This document shows, piece after piece, positions 18,935 through 26,734 of a stretch of DNA of 64,000 bases. Made by a program: the position numbers and the translations under genes. The stretch's first letter is position 1; the number at the start of each line of letters is the position of its first letter. The notes under the pieces were generated by a model, which made no database searches, had not been told where the DNA came from, and saw nothing but the letters and a program-made list of their open reading frames with translations. This stretch comes from an uncultured Bacteroidales bacterium (GTDB lineage: Bacteria; Bacteroidota; Bacteroidia; Bacteroidales; Muribaculaceae), in assembly GCA_902779125.1 (NCBI GenBank), contig CACZAC010000004.1:30519-94518 (forward strand), written 5' to 3'.

Positions 18935-19483
18935 ATGCACGATACCAGCAAACAATATGACGAGGTCATTGCAACCTGCCGTGAGTTGTTCATCAACAAG
19001 ATGAAGGACTACGGCCCCTCGTGGCGCATCCTGCGTCCCCGCTCGGTGACCGACCAGATTTTTATCAAGGCCAAACGCATCCGCACCCTGGAACTCAACG
19101 GCGAGACCAAGGTGGGCGAAGGCATCTGGCCCGAATTCATCGGCATCATCAACTACGGCATCATCGGCCTGATACAGTTGCGCCTGGGCTACAGCGACGT
19201 GGTGGATATCACCAACGAGCAGGCCCTGGGACTGTATGACGAGCTCATTACCGCCACCAAGAATCTGATGATTGCCAAGAACACCGACTATGGCGAGGCG
19301 TGGCGTGATATGCGCATCTCGAGCTATACCGACCTGATATTGACCAAAATCCAGCGCACCAAGGAAATTGAGAACCACGATGGTGCCACGCTGGTAAGCG
19401 AGGGTATCGATGCCAACTATCAGGACATGATTAACTACAGCGTGTTTGCCCTGATCAAGCACAACGAGGAGACAAACAAGTGA
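18935..19483 (+). CDS. DUF1599 domain protein
   Basis: The start is placed at ATG 18935 (MHDTSKQYDEV), just after a good promoter; the open frame to 18791 runs through that promoter. The 182-residue product is almost entirely DUF1599, a duplicated short helical domain. Both halves carry a 'LxxxKMKDYGPSWR' / 'LMIAKNTDYGEAWR' pattern and later 'EGI' and 'INYG' or 'INYSVFALI'. The role of the family is not established as far as I know. In Bacteroides it normally sits beside the BT_3928 DoxX-like gene, as here. No membrane segment or signal peptide is visible, so it is expected in the cytosol. Confidence 0.9.
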   Translation: MHDTSKQYDEVIATCRELFINKMKDYGPSWRILRPRSVTDQIFIKAKRIRTLELNGETKVGEGIWPEFIGIINYGIIGLIQLRLGYSDVVDITNEQALGLYDELITATKNLMIAKNTDYGEAWRDMRISSYTDLILTKIQRTKEIENHDGATLVSEGIDANYQDMINYSVFALIKHNEETNK

Positions 19484-19496
19484 TGAGTATCCAGTT

Positions 19497-19548
19497 TTTA
19501 GTTGTCGGCGGATTCCGCACCCAACTGAAGACCGGGAAAACTGAGAAC
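19497..19548 (+). repeat. Degenerate 7-base repeat with hairpin spacer before the BT_3928 gene
   Basis: TTTTTAGTTG is followed by a GC-rich inverted repeat (GGCGG/CCGC), then CCAACTGAAGACCGGGAAAA and CTGAGAACCA, ending at the ATG. It is a worn version of the tract after ettA, with the same order of blocks. Confidence 0.5.
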
Positions 19549-19550
19549 CA

Positions 19551-20891
19551 ATGACCATCAAGGCGATTATCAACGCGGTAAAAGGAGAGAAATGGTGCCG
19601 ACTGCTCACCGTGCTCATGAGGCTCACGGTGGGTGGCGTGTTCGTCTTCTCAGGATTCACCAAGGGGGTTGACCCATGGGGCACCTTCTACAAGGTGAAC
19701 GACTATTTTACTGCCCTGGGAATGGACCAGTGGGGAGGAACAGCGCTGTTTGTAGCGGTGGCTCTTGCCGCCCTCGAGTTCATGCTGGGCGTGGCAATCG
19801 TTGTGGGAGCCTACCGCCGCAGTTCACTGTGGATTGCTCTGCTGCTGATGCTTGTGATGACGCCGCTGACGCTCTGGCTGGCCGTTACTGGTGCCGTGCC
19901 CGACTGCGGCTGCTTTGGCGACGCATTGCATCTGAGCAACTGGGCGACCTTCGGCAAAAACCTGCTCCTACTGCTGGGCATCATCTACCTGATGATGTTC
20001 AACCTGTCGTTGCGTGGGGTATATGGCCCTGCCGTGCAGTGGATGGTGATGGCGGCATCTTTTGCCTTTATCATGGCGGTCGCCTACTATGGCTACTTCA
20101 CACAACCGTTGATTGACTATCGGCCTTACCCTGTGGGGACACGGCTCGTGTCATCAACCGTTGACGAGCAAGACAACGGCGAGGGCGAAGACGACTTTAT
20201 CTTTGTATATGCCAAGGACGGCGAGGAACACGAGTTCACAATCGACAGTCTGCCCGACGAGAGTGACGGCTGGGAATATGTGACCCGCTATCATGCCCGC
20301 CGCCCCCACGGCAAAGTCATTGTGCAGAACGGGCAAAACGACAACAGCATCGCCATCATGGACGAGAACGGCAATGACATCACGCTTAACGTGCTGGCCG
20401 ACAGCCGCCGCACCGTGCTGTTGCTATTCCCCGACCTGTCCCAGGTGGGTGTCGTCAACTCCTTTGCCCTGAACGAGCTCAACGACGCGGCACTGGTTGC
20501 CGAGGCTGAAGTCATCGGCCTTACTCCCGCCACGCCCAACCAGATAGAGCATTGGCAGGACCTCTCGATGGCCAGCTATCCCATCCACTACATGGACGAC
20601 AGTGAACTCAAGATGGTCGCACGCGGCAACCCCGCCGTGGTCTATGTCGAGGATGGTGTCATCAAGTGGAAACGCACCCTCTCATCGCTCGAAGACATCG
20701 ATCAGCCCATGGAACTGGGTGAAATGGGCAAGGATTACGACGCCGACAGCATTTTGACCAGCTTGACTACAGCTTTCGTTGTCGTTTTGCTTGTCATCCT
20801 GGCGATTAACCGCACCCACCTGCTTGTCAGGTACTTCATGATAAAGCGCCGCAACAAGGCGAAAAACAAACAACCGAAAACCGACAACTGA
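19551..20891 (+). CDS. BT_3928 family protein, DoxX-like membrane domain
   Basis: This is a 446-residue inner-membrane protein. The N-terminal half is a four-helix DoxX/MauE-like domain ('VGGVFVFSGFTKGVDPWG', residues about 28-45) with a conserved CGCFGD motif near residue 121. A further membrane helix follows, then a soluble domain with thioredoxin-like character ('RRTVLLLFPDLSQVG', 'NPAVVYVEDGV') but no CxxC. A last membrane helix is near residue 405. The architecture suggests handling of reducing equivalents or disulfides at the membrane, which is inference. In Bacteroides, as I recall, tpiA normally follows this gene; here a kinase-AAA gene does. The last residues (KQPKTDN) and stop codon are encoded inside a 7-base repeat tract. 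Confidence 0.9.
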   Translation: MTIKAIINAVKGEKWCRLLTVLMRLTVGGVFVFSGFTKGVDPWGTFYKVNDYFTALGMDQWGGTALFVAVALAALEFMLGVAIVVGAYRRSSLWIALLLMLVMTPLTLWLAVTGAVPDCGCFGDALHLSNWATFGKNLLLLLGIIYLMMFNLSLRGVYGPAVQWMVMAASFAFIMAVAYYGYFTQPLIDYRPYPVGTRLVSSTVDEQDNGEGEDDFIFVYAKDGEEHEFTIDSLPDESDGWEYVTRYHARRPHGKVIVQNGQNDNSIAIMDENGNDITLNVLADSRRTVLLLFPDLSQVGVVNSFALNELNDAALVAEAEVIGLTPATPNQIEHWQDLSMASYPIHYMDDSELKMVARGNPAVVYVEDGVIKWKRTLSSLEDIDQPMELGEMGKDYDADSILTSLTTAFVVVLLVILAINRTHLLVRYFMIKRRNKAKNKQPKTDN

Positions 20892-20919
20892 AAACTAAAA
20901 ACTGACAACTGAAAACTAA
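20870..20919 (+). repeat. 7-base repeat tract between the BT_3928 and kinase-AAA genes
   Basis: Units such as CGAAAAC, CGACAAC, TGAAAAC, TAAAAAC and TGACAAC follow in 7-base phase. The last seven codons and stop of the BT_3928 gene are inside the tract. Confidence 0.8.
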
Positions 20920-20921
20920 AT

Positions 20922-22772
20922 ATGATACTAAAAGAAGGACAACTCATCGACAAAAAGTGGCATGTGGTTTATCTCATCAAGAATAACCCTTATGCCGAGA
21001 GTTACCGTGTTGAGGACGAGAACGGCAACCCTTACTTCATGAAGATATACCGCCTCAAGAACACGCCCGAGAAGTTGATTGAAAACGGCTCTGTCAAGGA
21101 AATCATTTGGTCGGGCATCATCAAGCACAAGAACATCATCAGCATGATGGACAATGGCAGCTACAGTGACGAGGAAGGTGATTGCTGTTACATGGTCGCC
21201 AACTACTTCAGCGGTAAACTGCTCAGCGAGATGATTCAAAGCAAGGGCAAACTCAGCGCCAAGACAGCAACCAAAATCTTCCTTGAGATGCTGCAAGGCC
21301 TACAATACATGCACAACCTGGGCAGCGGTTGCCTGCACAACGACATCAACCCCACCAACGTCATGCTCAGCAGCAAGACAGGCGGCACAGCCGAACTCAT
21401 CGACTTGGGGCATGTCTCTACGTTCTTTATGGGCAACCCGCAGTTTGACACCGCCGATCTGGACCCCCGATATGCCAGCGGGCAGTCTTTTATCGGCAAA
21501 TATGACGAACGCAACGACATCTTTGCCGCAACAGGCGTCTTCTACACGATGCTCACAGGACGAGTGCCCTGGGATGTGGAATTTGCTCCTGACATGACAC
21601 GCAAGGAGAAAATCAAACTCGTGCAGAAAGCCCGCAGCGAACAAGGCGAAATCAATGTTGATGGCATCAGGGACAAGAAACTCAAGGAAATCATCAAGCG
21701 AGGGTTAGCATTGGGCTACAACGACCGCTACGGCTGTGTCGAGGAAATCATGGCCGACCTGATTGAAGGGGACGAAAGCGAGACAGCGCGTGAGGTGCGC
21801 AGCAAACTTGCCACCGAAGATGCTGATGCCGACGCTCATGAAGACTTTGACTTGCCACTCAGCATGAATGACCAAAACGACATGAGCACGCCACGCTCCC
21901 AGGCTACCAGTGAAACCAGCGCCGATGTTGAAGTCAAGCGAGGTGGCGGTAACGGCTTTTCGGACATCGCAGGCATGGACGAGCTCAAGGAAATGCTGCG
22001 CAAACGCGTTATCCTCATCCTACAGGACAAAGAACTGGCCGAGAAATACAAACTCACTCCTCCCAACGGAATGCTGCTCTACGGCCCCCCGGGATGCGGC
22101 AAGAGCTTCTTTGCTGAAAAATTTGCCGAGGAAACAGGCTTCAACTTCATCCTTGTCAAGGCGAGTGACCTGGGTTCCATCTATATCCACGGTTCTCAGG
22201 GCAAAATCGCCGACCTGTTCAAAAAGGCAGAAGAAAACGCCCCGACAGTGCTCTGCTTCGACGAGTTTGACGCATTCGTACCGAGCCGCTCTGGTGACTT
22301 GGGCAGCAATCAAGCCGGAGAAGTCAACGAGTTCCTCACCCAACTCAACAACTGCTCCAAGCGCGGCATCTTTGTCATCGCCACCAGCAACCGTCCCGAC
22401 AAGGTAGACCCCGCAGTGCTGCGCACAGGCCGCATCGACAAGCAGGTATATGTTCCCATGCCCGACACAACGGCGCGCAAACTCATGTTTGAACTCTACC
22501 TCAAGGGGCGCCCATGTGAAGACATCAACAGCGAGGAACTTGCTCAGAAGGCTGAGGGTTATGTGGCAAGCGACATCGCCTATGTGGTTAACGAGGCTGC
22601 TACCATTGCCGCCTTTAACCACGAAAATATTACCCAAGCCCTTCTCATCAAGACCATTGAAGGCATCAAGCCCTCAATCAACAAAGAGCTGCTCAAGGAA
22701 TACGAGGAGATGCGAGACAAGATGGAAGGCATCAACCGCACCAACTCACTGCCACACGTCGGCTTCCGTTAA
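20922..22772 (+). CDS. Protein kinase-like domain fused to an AAA+ ATPase
   Basis: This is a 616-residue cytosolic fusion. Residues 10-280 form a Ser/Thr-kinase-like domain: Lys41 in 'YFMKIY', a catalytic loop HND at 139-141 followed by Asn146, and DLG at 161-163 in place of DFG. The glycine-rich loop is poor. An acidic linker (about 283-340) leads to an AAA+ module of the FtsH/Cdc48 type: Walker A GPPGCGKS (388-395), Walker B with Asp447-Glu448, sensor-1 Asn at 'ATSNRPD', and arginine fingers in 'LRTGRID'. Both halves look active on key residues. It may phosphorylate and then remodel a partner, which is inference. A YbjN-like gene follows after 59 bp. The start is the only ATG downstream of the repeat tract. 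Confidence 0.88.
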   Translation: MILKEGQLIDKKWHVVYLIKNNPYAESYRVEDENGNPYFMKIYRLKNTPEKLIENGSVKEIIWSGIIKHKNIISMMDNGSYSDEEGDCCYMVANYFSGKLLSEMIQSKGKLSAKTATKIFLEMLQGLQYMHNLGSGCLHNDINPTNVMLSSKTGGTAELIDLGHVSTFFMGNPQFDTADLDPRYASGQSFIGKYDERNDIFAATGVFYTMLTGRVPWDVEFAPDMTRKEKIKLVQKARSEQGEINVDGIRDKKLKEIIKRGLALGYNDRYGCVEEIMADLIEGDESETAREVRSKLATEDADADAHEDFDLPLSMNDQNDMSTPRSQATSETSADVEVKRGGGNGFSDIAGMDELKEMLRKRVILILQDKELAEKYKLTPPNGMLLYGPPGCGKSFFAEKFAEETGFNFILVKASDLGSIYIHGSQGKIADLFKKAEENAPTVLCFDEFDAFVPSRSGDLGSNQAGEVNEFLTQLNNCSKRGIFVIATSNRPDKVDPAVLRTGRIDKQVYVPMPDTTARKLMFELYLKGRPCEDINSEELAQKAEGYVASDIAYVVNEAATIAAFNHENITQALLIKTIEGIKPSINKELLKEYEEMRDKMEGINRTNSLPHVGFR

Positions 22773-22793
22773 TCACCGATGTGAAACGACAAT

Positions 22794-22829
22794 CCAACAA
22801 CTGACAACTTAAAACTAAAAACTAAAATA
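22794..22829 (+). repeat. 7-base repeat tract between the kinase-AAA and YbjN-like genes
   Basis: Units AACAACT, GACAACT, TAAAACT, AAAAACT and AAAAT are in 7-base phase. The next ATG is at 22832. Confidence 0.7.
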
Positions 22830-22831
22830 CA

Positions 22832-23248
22832 ATGGACTTAAACAAACTGATGATTGATTATCTCGCTGAGGAAGGTTTCCGTCCCCACGAGACGCCCTTT
22901 GGCATCGCATTCAAGAAAGAAGGTTACAACTTCCTGTATTTCAAGGACGAAGATGACGAACAGTACTTCAGGCTGATGATGCCTGCCATCTTTGACGTCA
23001 CCGAGGACAACGAGGAAACCGTTATGCGGGCCATGAATGATGTGAACGGCAACATCAAGGTGGTGAAGCTCTACACCATGGAAATGGAAGACCCGGATGG
23101 CAAGAAAGAGACCAGTGTGTGGGTCGCCTTTGAAATCCTTGCCGACTCCACGCCCGAACTGGGGGACATCGTTCCGCGAGCAATCAGCCTGCTGCAAGGC
23201 GCACGCATTGCCTTCCTCGCCAAACTGGAAGAACTTGCCGACCATTGA
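22832..23248 (+). CDS. YbjN-like small acidic protein
   Basis: The 138-residue acidic protein has the alpha-beta pattern of the YbjN / type III secretion chaperone-like fold: an N-terminal helix ('LNKLMIDYLAEEGF'), strands ('GYNFLYFKDEDDEQYFRLMM'), a central helix ('ETVMRAMNDVN') and a strand ('VWVAFEIL'). Such proteins usually bind partner proteins and have no catalytic motif. It follows the kinase-AAA gene in the same orientation and is separated from it by a 7-base repeat tract, so it may be a cofactor or client of that protein. A strong terminator follows at 23278. Confidence 0.75.
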   Translation: MDLNKLMIDYLAEEGFRPHETPFGIAFKKEGYNFLYFKDEDDEQYFRLMMPAIFDVTEDNEETVMRAMNDVNGNIKVVKLYTMEMEDPDGKKETSVWVAFEILADSTPELGDIVPRAISLLQGARIAFLAKLEELADH

Positions 23249-23277
23249 TTGCATCTTTCAAGGTTATTTCAAGCTAC

Positions 23278-23312
23278 AAAGAGGGCGCACCTGTTGACGG
23301 TGCGCCCTCTTT
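23278..23312. terminator. Bidirectional terminator between convergent genes
   Basis: AAAGAGGGCGCACC (23278-23291) pairs perfectly with GGTGCGCCCTCTTT (23299-23312) across a 7-nt loop. It lies between the convergent YbjN-like and C10 peptidase genes and can serve both. Confidence 0.9.
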
Positions 23313-23374
23313 AATTACTAAATTGCTGATGCAGGTCAATGACCAAGAGTGGCATCACGACTAAAGCCATGAGC

Positions 23375-26300
23375 CTATTCACCCACAATCACTGCAACGA
23401 CAGCGTTGACATCGGCAATGGTAACATCGCCGTCGCCGTTGACGTCACATGCCATGCCTCTATCATCCAGCCCATAGACAAGGACCGCTACCAAGGCATT
23501 AACATCAGCCAGACCAATCTCACCGTCACCGTTCACGTCTGCTCTGGCGGCATTGAAATTGACACCCTGTAGATTGCTGAAGCGCCTCCACACCAGCGCT
23601 TCCTTGTAGGTCGGCAGCGATGGTCTCGGCACATAGACAGTGGCACGGTTATAGGTGCCGTCACTGAAGGTGCTCTTGCCGCTCATTGCGGGAGGCGTCA
23701 CAGCATGGCTTGTAATGGCAGTCAATGAATTGCAGTTGCCAAACGCCTGCACACCGACTGAATCCACAGCATTGCCAAAGGTCAAACTTGACAGTTTGTT
23801 ACACCCATAGAACGCCTTGTCGCCAATCGTGCTGACGCCATCGCTCACAGTCATTTCCTTCATGTTTCTACAGCCCTGGAAAGCACTGGCGCCGATAGAC
23901 TTCACATTCTGTCCCATTGTGACATCAACGATGCCATGGCAGTTGACGAACGTATAATCCTTGATTGCCGATACACTATCAGGAATAACCAGAGCCGTCA
24001 CCTCCTCACCGCCGAGATAGAGGTGGTTGGCAGCATTCAACGGATTGGCATTCTGGTCTTCAAAGGTAACGTTGCACCACGCCTTGAGGTCTGCGATATC
24101 CACCCGCTGGAGTTTGGAGCACATCTTGAATGCCGAGGATGCGCAATAGGTAAGGCTCACAGGGATATTTATGCCAGTCAATGATTTATCTGACTCAAAA
24201 GCCTCAAATCCAATGGCGGTAATGCCCTCATGTAAGGTAACCGTCTTCAGGGCAGGGCACTTGTAGAATGTGTATTCGGGGATGCACTCCAGACGCTCAC
24301 TGAGTGTCACTTCCTCCAACGCATCGTCAAAGGCGAACACCGCACAGCCGATTGAGGTGACGCTATTGGGCATTTCAAAGTTCGTCAGCGAAGTGCAACT
24401 ATTGAACACATAATCCCCCAGATAAGTCACACCCTGGCCCAGATTGACAGATGTCAGCCCCGTGCATTCATAAAAAGCGGTATAGTCCAAACTTTGCACT
24501 GAGTTGGGAATCTCCACATGACTCAAATTGCTGCATCCAGTGAAAGCCGCATAGCCAATTGACGTAAGGCCGTCGTGCAGTTCCAATTCGCTCAACGAAC
24601 TATAGGCAAAGGCGAAAGAGCCCATCTCCTGTAACGAGCCAGGCAATGATAACGAGGCCAAATCCTCACAGTAGTAGAACGCACAATAGCCAACCGATGT
24701 AATCCCTTCTTCAAGCGTGACATTGCGTAAATTGGGACATATTGCAAACGCATATTCCTTGACCTCGCACACCGATGCTGGAATGACAACATCACTGAAC
24801 AGGTTCCCCTGCTGATCATATAACGATGCAAAGTTAGTCAATGGATTGGAGGATAATGAAGTGAAGGTCATGCTGCACCACGACTTGATGTCATCGACAT
24901 AAACCGACTTGAGAGAGAGACAATCACCGAAAGCCCTGTCCTCTATCGTCATATCCGAACCAAGAATGCGCACGCTTTCCAATGAACGGCAGTTGTAGAA
25001 AGCATTCCTGCCCAAGGTCCTGATACTGGCTGGCAACGTCACCGAAGTCAATCCCAAACAATTCATGAACGCACTGGGAGCAACAGACGTCACGGGGTAG
25101 GTTTTGCCCTCGTGCTCTACCGACTCGGGAATGACCACATTGCCGGTGTAGGTATTCATGCCCATGCCCTTGTTCGCCACCTGAACGGCTTCGCCATCGA
25201 TATTATAGTAGATTCCTGCCATTTCAAAGTCATATTTCGGCGCTGTTTCGCTTCCATTGCCAGGATAAAGATGATAGAGCATGGAATGATTATATTGGAA
25301 TTTCCAATCATTTTTGCCCAGGGCATCAAGAGCATAGTAACCGTCATAGTATCCTCCCCATCCCCAATTGACGTGATATTTTTCACCGTCATAACCGTCA
25401 AGAATGAACGCATGGCCGCCCGAATCCGAATGACCACAATACAAGATGGGCCGCCCTGCCGACAAATCCTCAAGCAGCATGCTGTTCCACTGCTCGTCAT
25501 CCACATTGTCACGATACAGGCAAGCGGCGTCGGAGTTGTAACCGAACTGAATCATCGCGGCAAGCTGCTCCATCTCATACGCCCCGCTGGCTTCAGGAGT
25601 GTAGTCCATAAAACAGGCCTGTCCGCAATAGCGCATCAGCATAGCAACGGCTTTTCCCTGAGCAGCGGTGTAAGATCCTCTATTATAGGTATCAATCATA
25701 TTGTCCCAATCCAGTTGCACTGCCGGCAATTCATTAATCCAGATGCCAAGGTAATCAGTCCAATATCCAGGCAAAGCGGGCACCGAGTCAGGATAATGCC
25801 AGTAATACATCACCTGGGCCATCGCCGTAGCGACGCATCCCGTCGCACAGTACTCGCCATCATAGACCGGGCACTGGTCGTAATAGGGAGCGTCCTGGCT
25901 CCACTGGGCAGTAACCAACGGCTCTATCGTGCCATTGTGAGCAGGAGCACGCAGTCGGGGCGGCTTGGCAACGCCATTCTCCTCGGCGGCATGAGCGACC
26001 AACCATTCGATTTGAGCCTTGTACTGGTCCAGCCACCACTGTACATTGGCAGGAATTCTTGACATGTCAAAGGCATGGTCACCGTAGGCGAGAATCCGTT
26101 CAGCACGGTCATCACCAGCCACGATGATAAAGGCATTATCATCTTCGGTATTGAACACATAATAATCGGCATGTCCCGCACGAACAGTTGACAGCTCGGT
26201 ATGAACCAGACGCAATTCCGTCTTGCCGTTTCTCAACCTCTTCCCCTGCGCTTGGGACTGGATAAAACTCATCGCCGACCCCCTAGCGACATCGGCATCC

Positions 26301-26380
26301 ACATCGGCTGCTGCCATACTCGCTGTCATCAACAGGACTGGCACAACCGTCAATAGAAACTTCATGTAATTCATAATCAT
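23375..26380 (-). CDS. C10 family cysteine peptidase with BspA-like leucine-rich repeats and dockerin
   Basis: This is a 1001-residue secreted protein (start at 26380, or an in-frame ATG at 26365). After the signal peptide comes a Spi-type pro-region, then a streptopain-like C10 domain with Cys182 ('TGCVATAMAQ') and His323 ('GGHAFILDGYD') plus the 'HVNWGWGG' motif. All catalytic residues are present. Residues from about 385 to 930 are BspA-type LRR_5 repeats ('LTSVTLPASIRTLGRNAFYNC'-like units). The C-terminus is a pair of dockerin calcium loops ('DVNGDGEIGLADVNAL', 'DVNGDGDVTIADVNAV'). It probably degrades or binds host proteins. A paralogue lies directly upstream. Confidence 0.93.
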   Translation of the reverse strand: MIMNYMKFLLTVVPVLLMTASMAAADVDADVARGSAMSFIQSQAQGKRLRNGKTELRLVHTELSTVRAGHADYYVFNTEDDNAFIIVAGDDRAERILAYGDHAFDMSRIPANVQWWLDQYKAQIEWLVAHAAEENGVAKPPRLRAPAHNGTIEPLVTAQWSQDAPYYDQCPVYDGEYCATGCVATAMAQVMYYWHYPDSVPALPGYWTDYLGIWINELPAVQLDWDNMIDTYNRGSYTAAQGKAVAMLMRYCGQACFMDYTPEASGAYEMEQLAAMIQFGYNSDAACLYRDNVDDEQWNSMLLEDLSAGRPILYCGHSDSGGHAFILDGYDGEKYHVNWGWGGYYDGYYALDALGKNDWKFQYNHSMLYHLYPGNGSETAPKYDFEMAGIYYNIDGEAVQVANKGMGMNTYTGNVVIPESVEHEGKTYPVTSVAPSAFMNCLGLTSVTLPASIRTLGRNAFYNCRSLESVRILGSDMTIEDRAFGDCLSLKSVYVDDIKSWCSMTFTSLSSNPLTNFASLYDQQGNLFSDVVIPASVCEVKEYAFAICPNLRNVTLEEGITSVGYCAFYYCEDLASLSLPGSLQEMGSFAFAYSSLSELELHDGLTSIGYAAFTGCSNLSHVEIPNSVQSLDYTAFYECTGLTSVNLGQGVTYLGDYVFNSCTSLTNFEMPNSVTSIGCAVFAFDDALEEVTLSERLECIPEYTFYKCPALKTVTLHEGITAIGFEAFESDKSLTGINIPVSLTYCASSAFKMCSKLQRVDIADLKAWCNVTFEDQNANPLNAANHLYLGGEEVTALVIPDSVSAIKDYTFVNCHGIVDVTMGQNVKSIGASAFQGCRNMKEMTVSDGVSTIGDKAFYGCNKLSSLTFGNAVDSVGVQAFGNCNSLTAITSHAVTPPAMSGKSTFSDGTYNRATVYVPRPSLPTYKEALVWRRFSNLQGVNFNAARADVNGDGEIGLADVNALVAVLVYGLDDRGMACDVNGDGDVTIADVNAVVAVIVGE

Positions 26381-26503
26381 CCAAATTTAGATTTATTTGG
26401 CAACACCTCAATCCTGAAGAGTAAACTTTCATGACGTTCGGTTTGCACAAATGCTTATAATAATTAGTAATAACAACTTGATTCCTTTTTTCCTTGGAAT
26501 GGT

Positions 26504-26534
26504 GCAAACTTATCAATAAAAAACCATAAAAACA
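26504..26534 (-). promoter_or_regulatory. Promoter of the 23375-26380 C10 peptidase gene
   Basis: On the minus strand, TTG (26534-26532), a 20-nt spacer and TAAGTTTG (26511-26504) match the Bacteroidetes consensus. It implies a leader of about 115-120 nt. Confidence 0.6.
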
Positions 26535-26616
26535 AGCAATTTTACAACAAAAGCCCCTCATTACTGGAAAAAATCCAAAAATTGTCAAAATTCTTGACAA
26601 TTTGGACCAGATTACC

Positions 26617-26706
26617 CCCAAAAAAAGAACTGTGCCATCATTCCATTATTTCACTCTCCTTAACGCGACGGGCGATAAGAACAGCAATAACAGAATGATG
26701 GCACAG
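26617..26706 (-). terminator. Long-loop hairpin terminator after the second C10 peptidase gene
   Basis: A perfect 14-bp inverted repeat (26630-26643 with 26693-26706, CTGTGCCATCATTC) encloses a 49-nt loop. In the minus direction it is followed by a T-rich run (the A run at 26620-26626). It starts 29 bp beyond the stop codon of the 26735 gene. The loop is unusually long for a plain terminator. Confidence 0.65.
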
Positions 26707-26734
26707 CCGCTTCGATGTGAGAAGCCTATATCAT

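Larger units (their letters stand above)
26381..26734 (-). other. Leader of the first C10 peptidase gene and terminator of its upstream paralogue
   Basis: This 354-bp gap holds three things. A long 5' leader (26381-26500) contains TTATAATAATTAGTAA-like sequence, also found in the leader of the second C10 gene. A promoter lies at 26504-26534. A large hairpin (26630-26706) lies at the right. No gene was found. Confidence 0.6.

Noticed and set aside
20922-22772. A defence (anti-phage) system around the kinase-AAA gene
   Set aside because: The fusion is unusual, but no nuclease, toxin, retron or other defence gene is beside it and base composition is like the host, so I report it only as an uncharacterised module.
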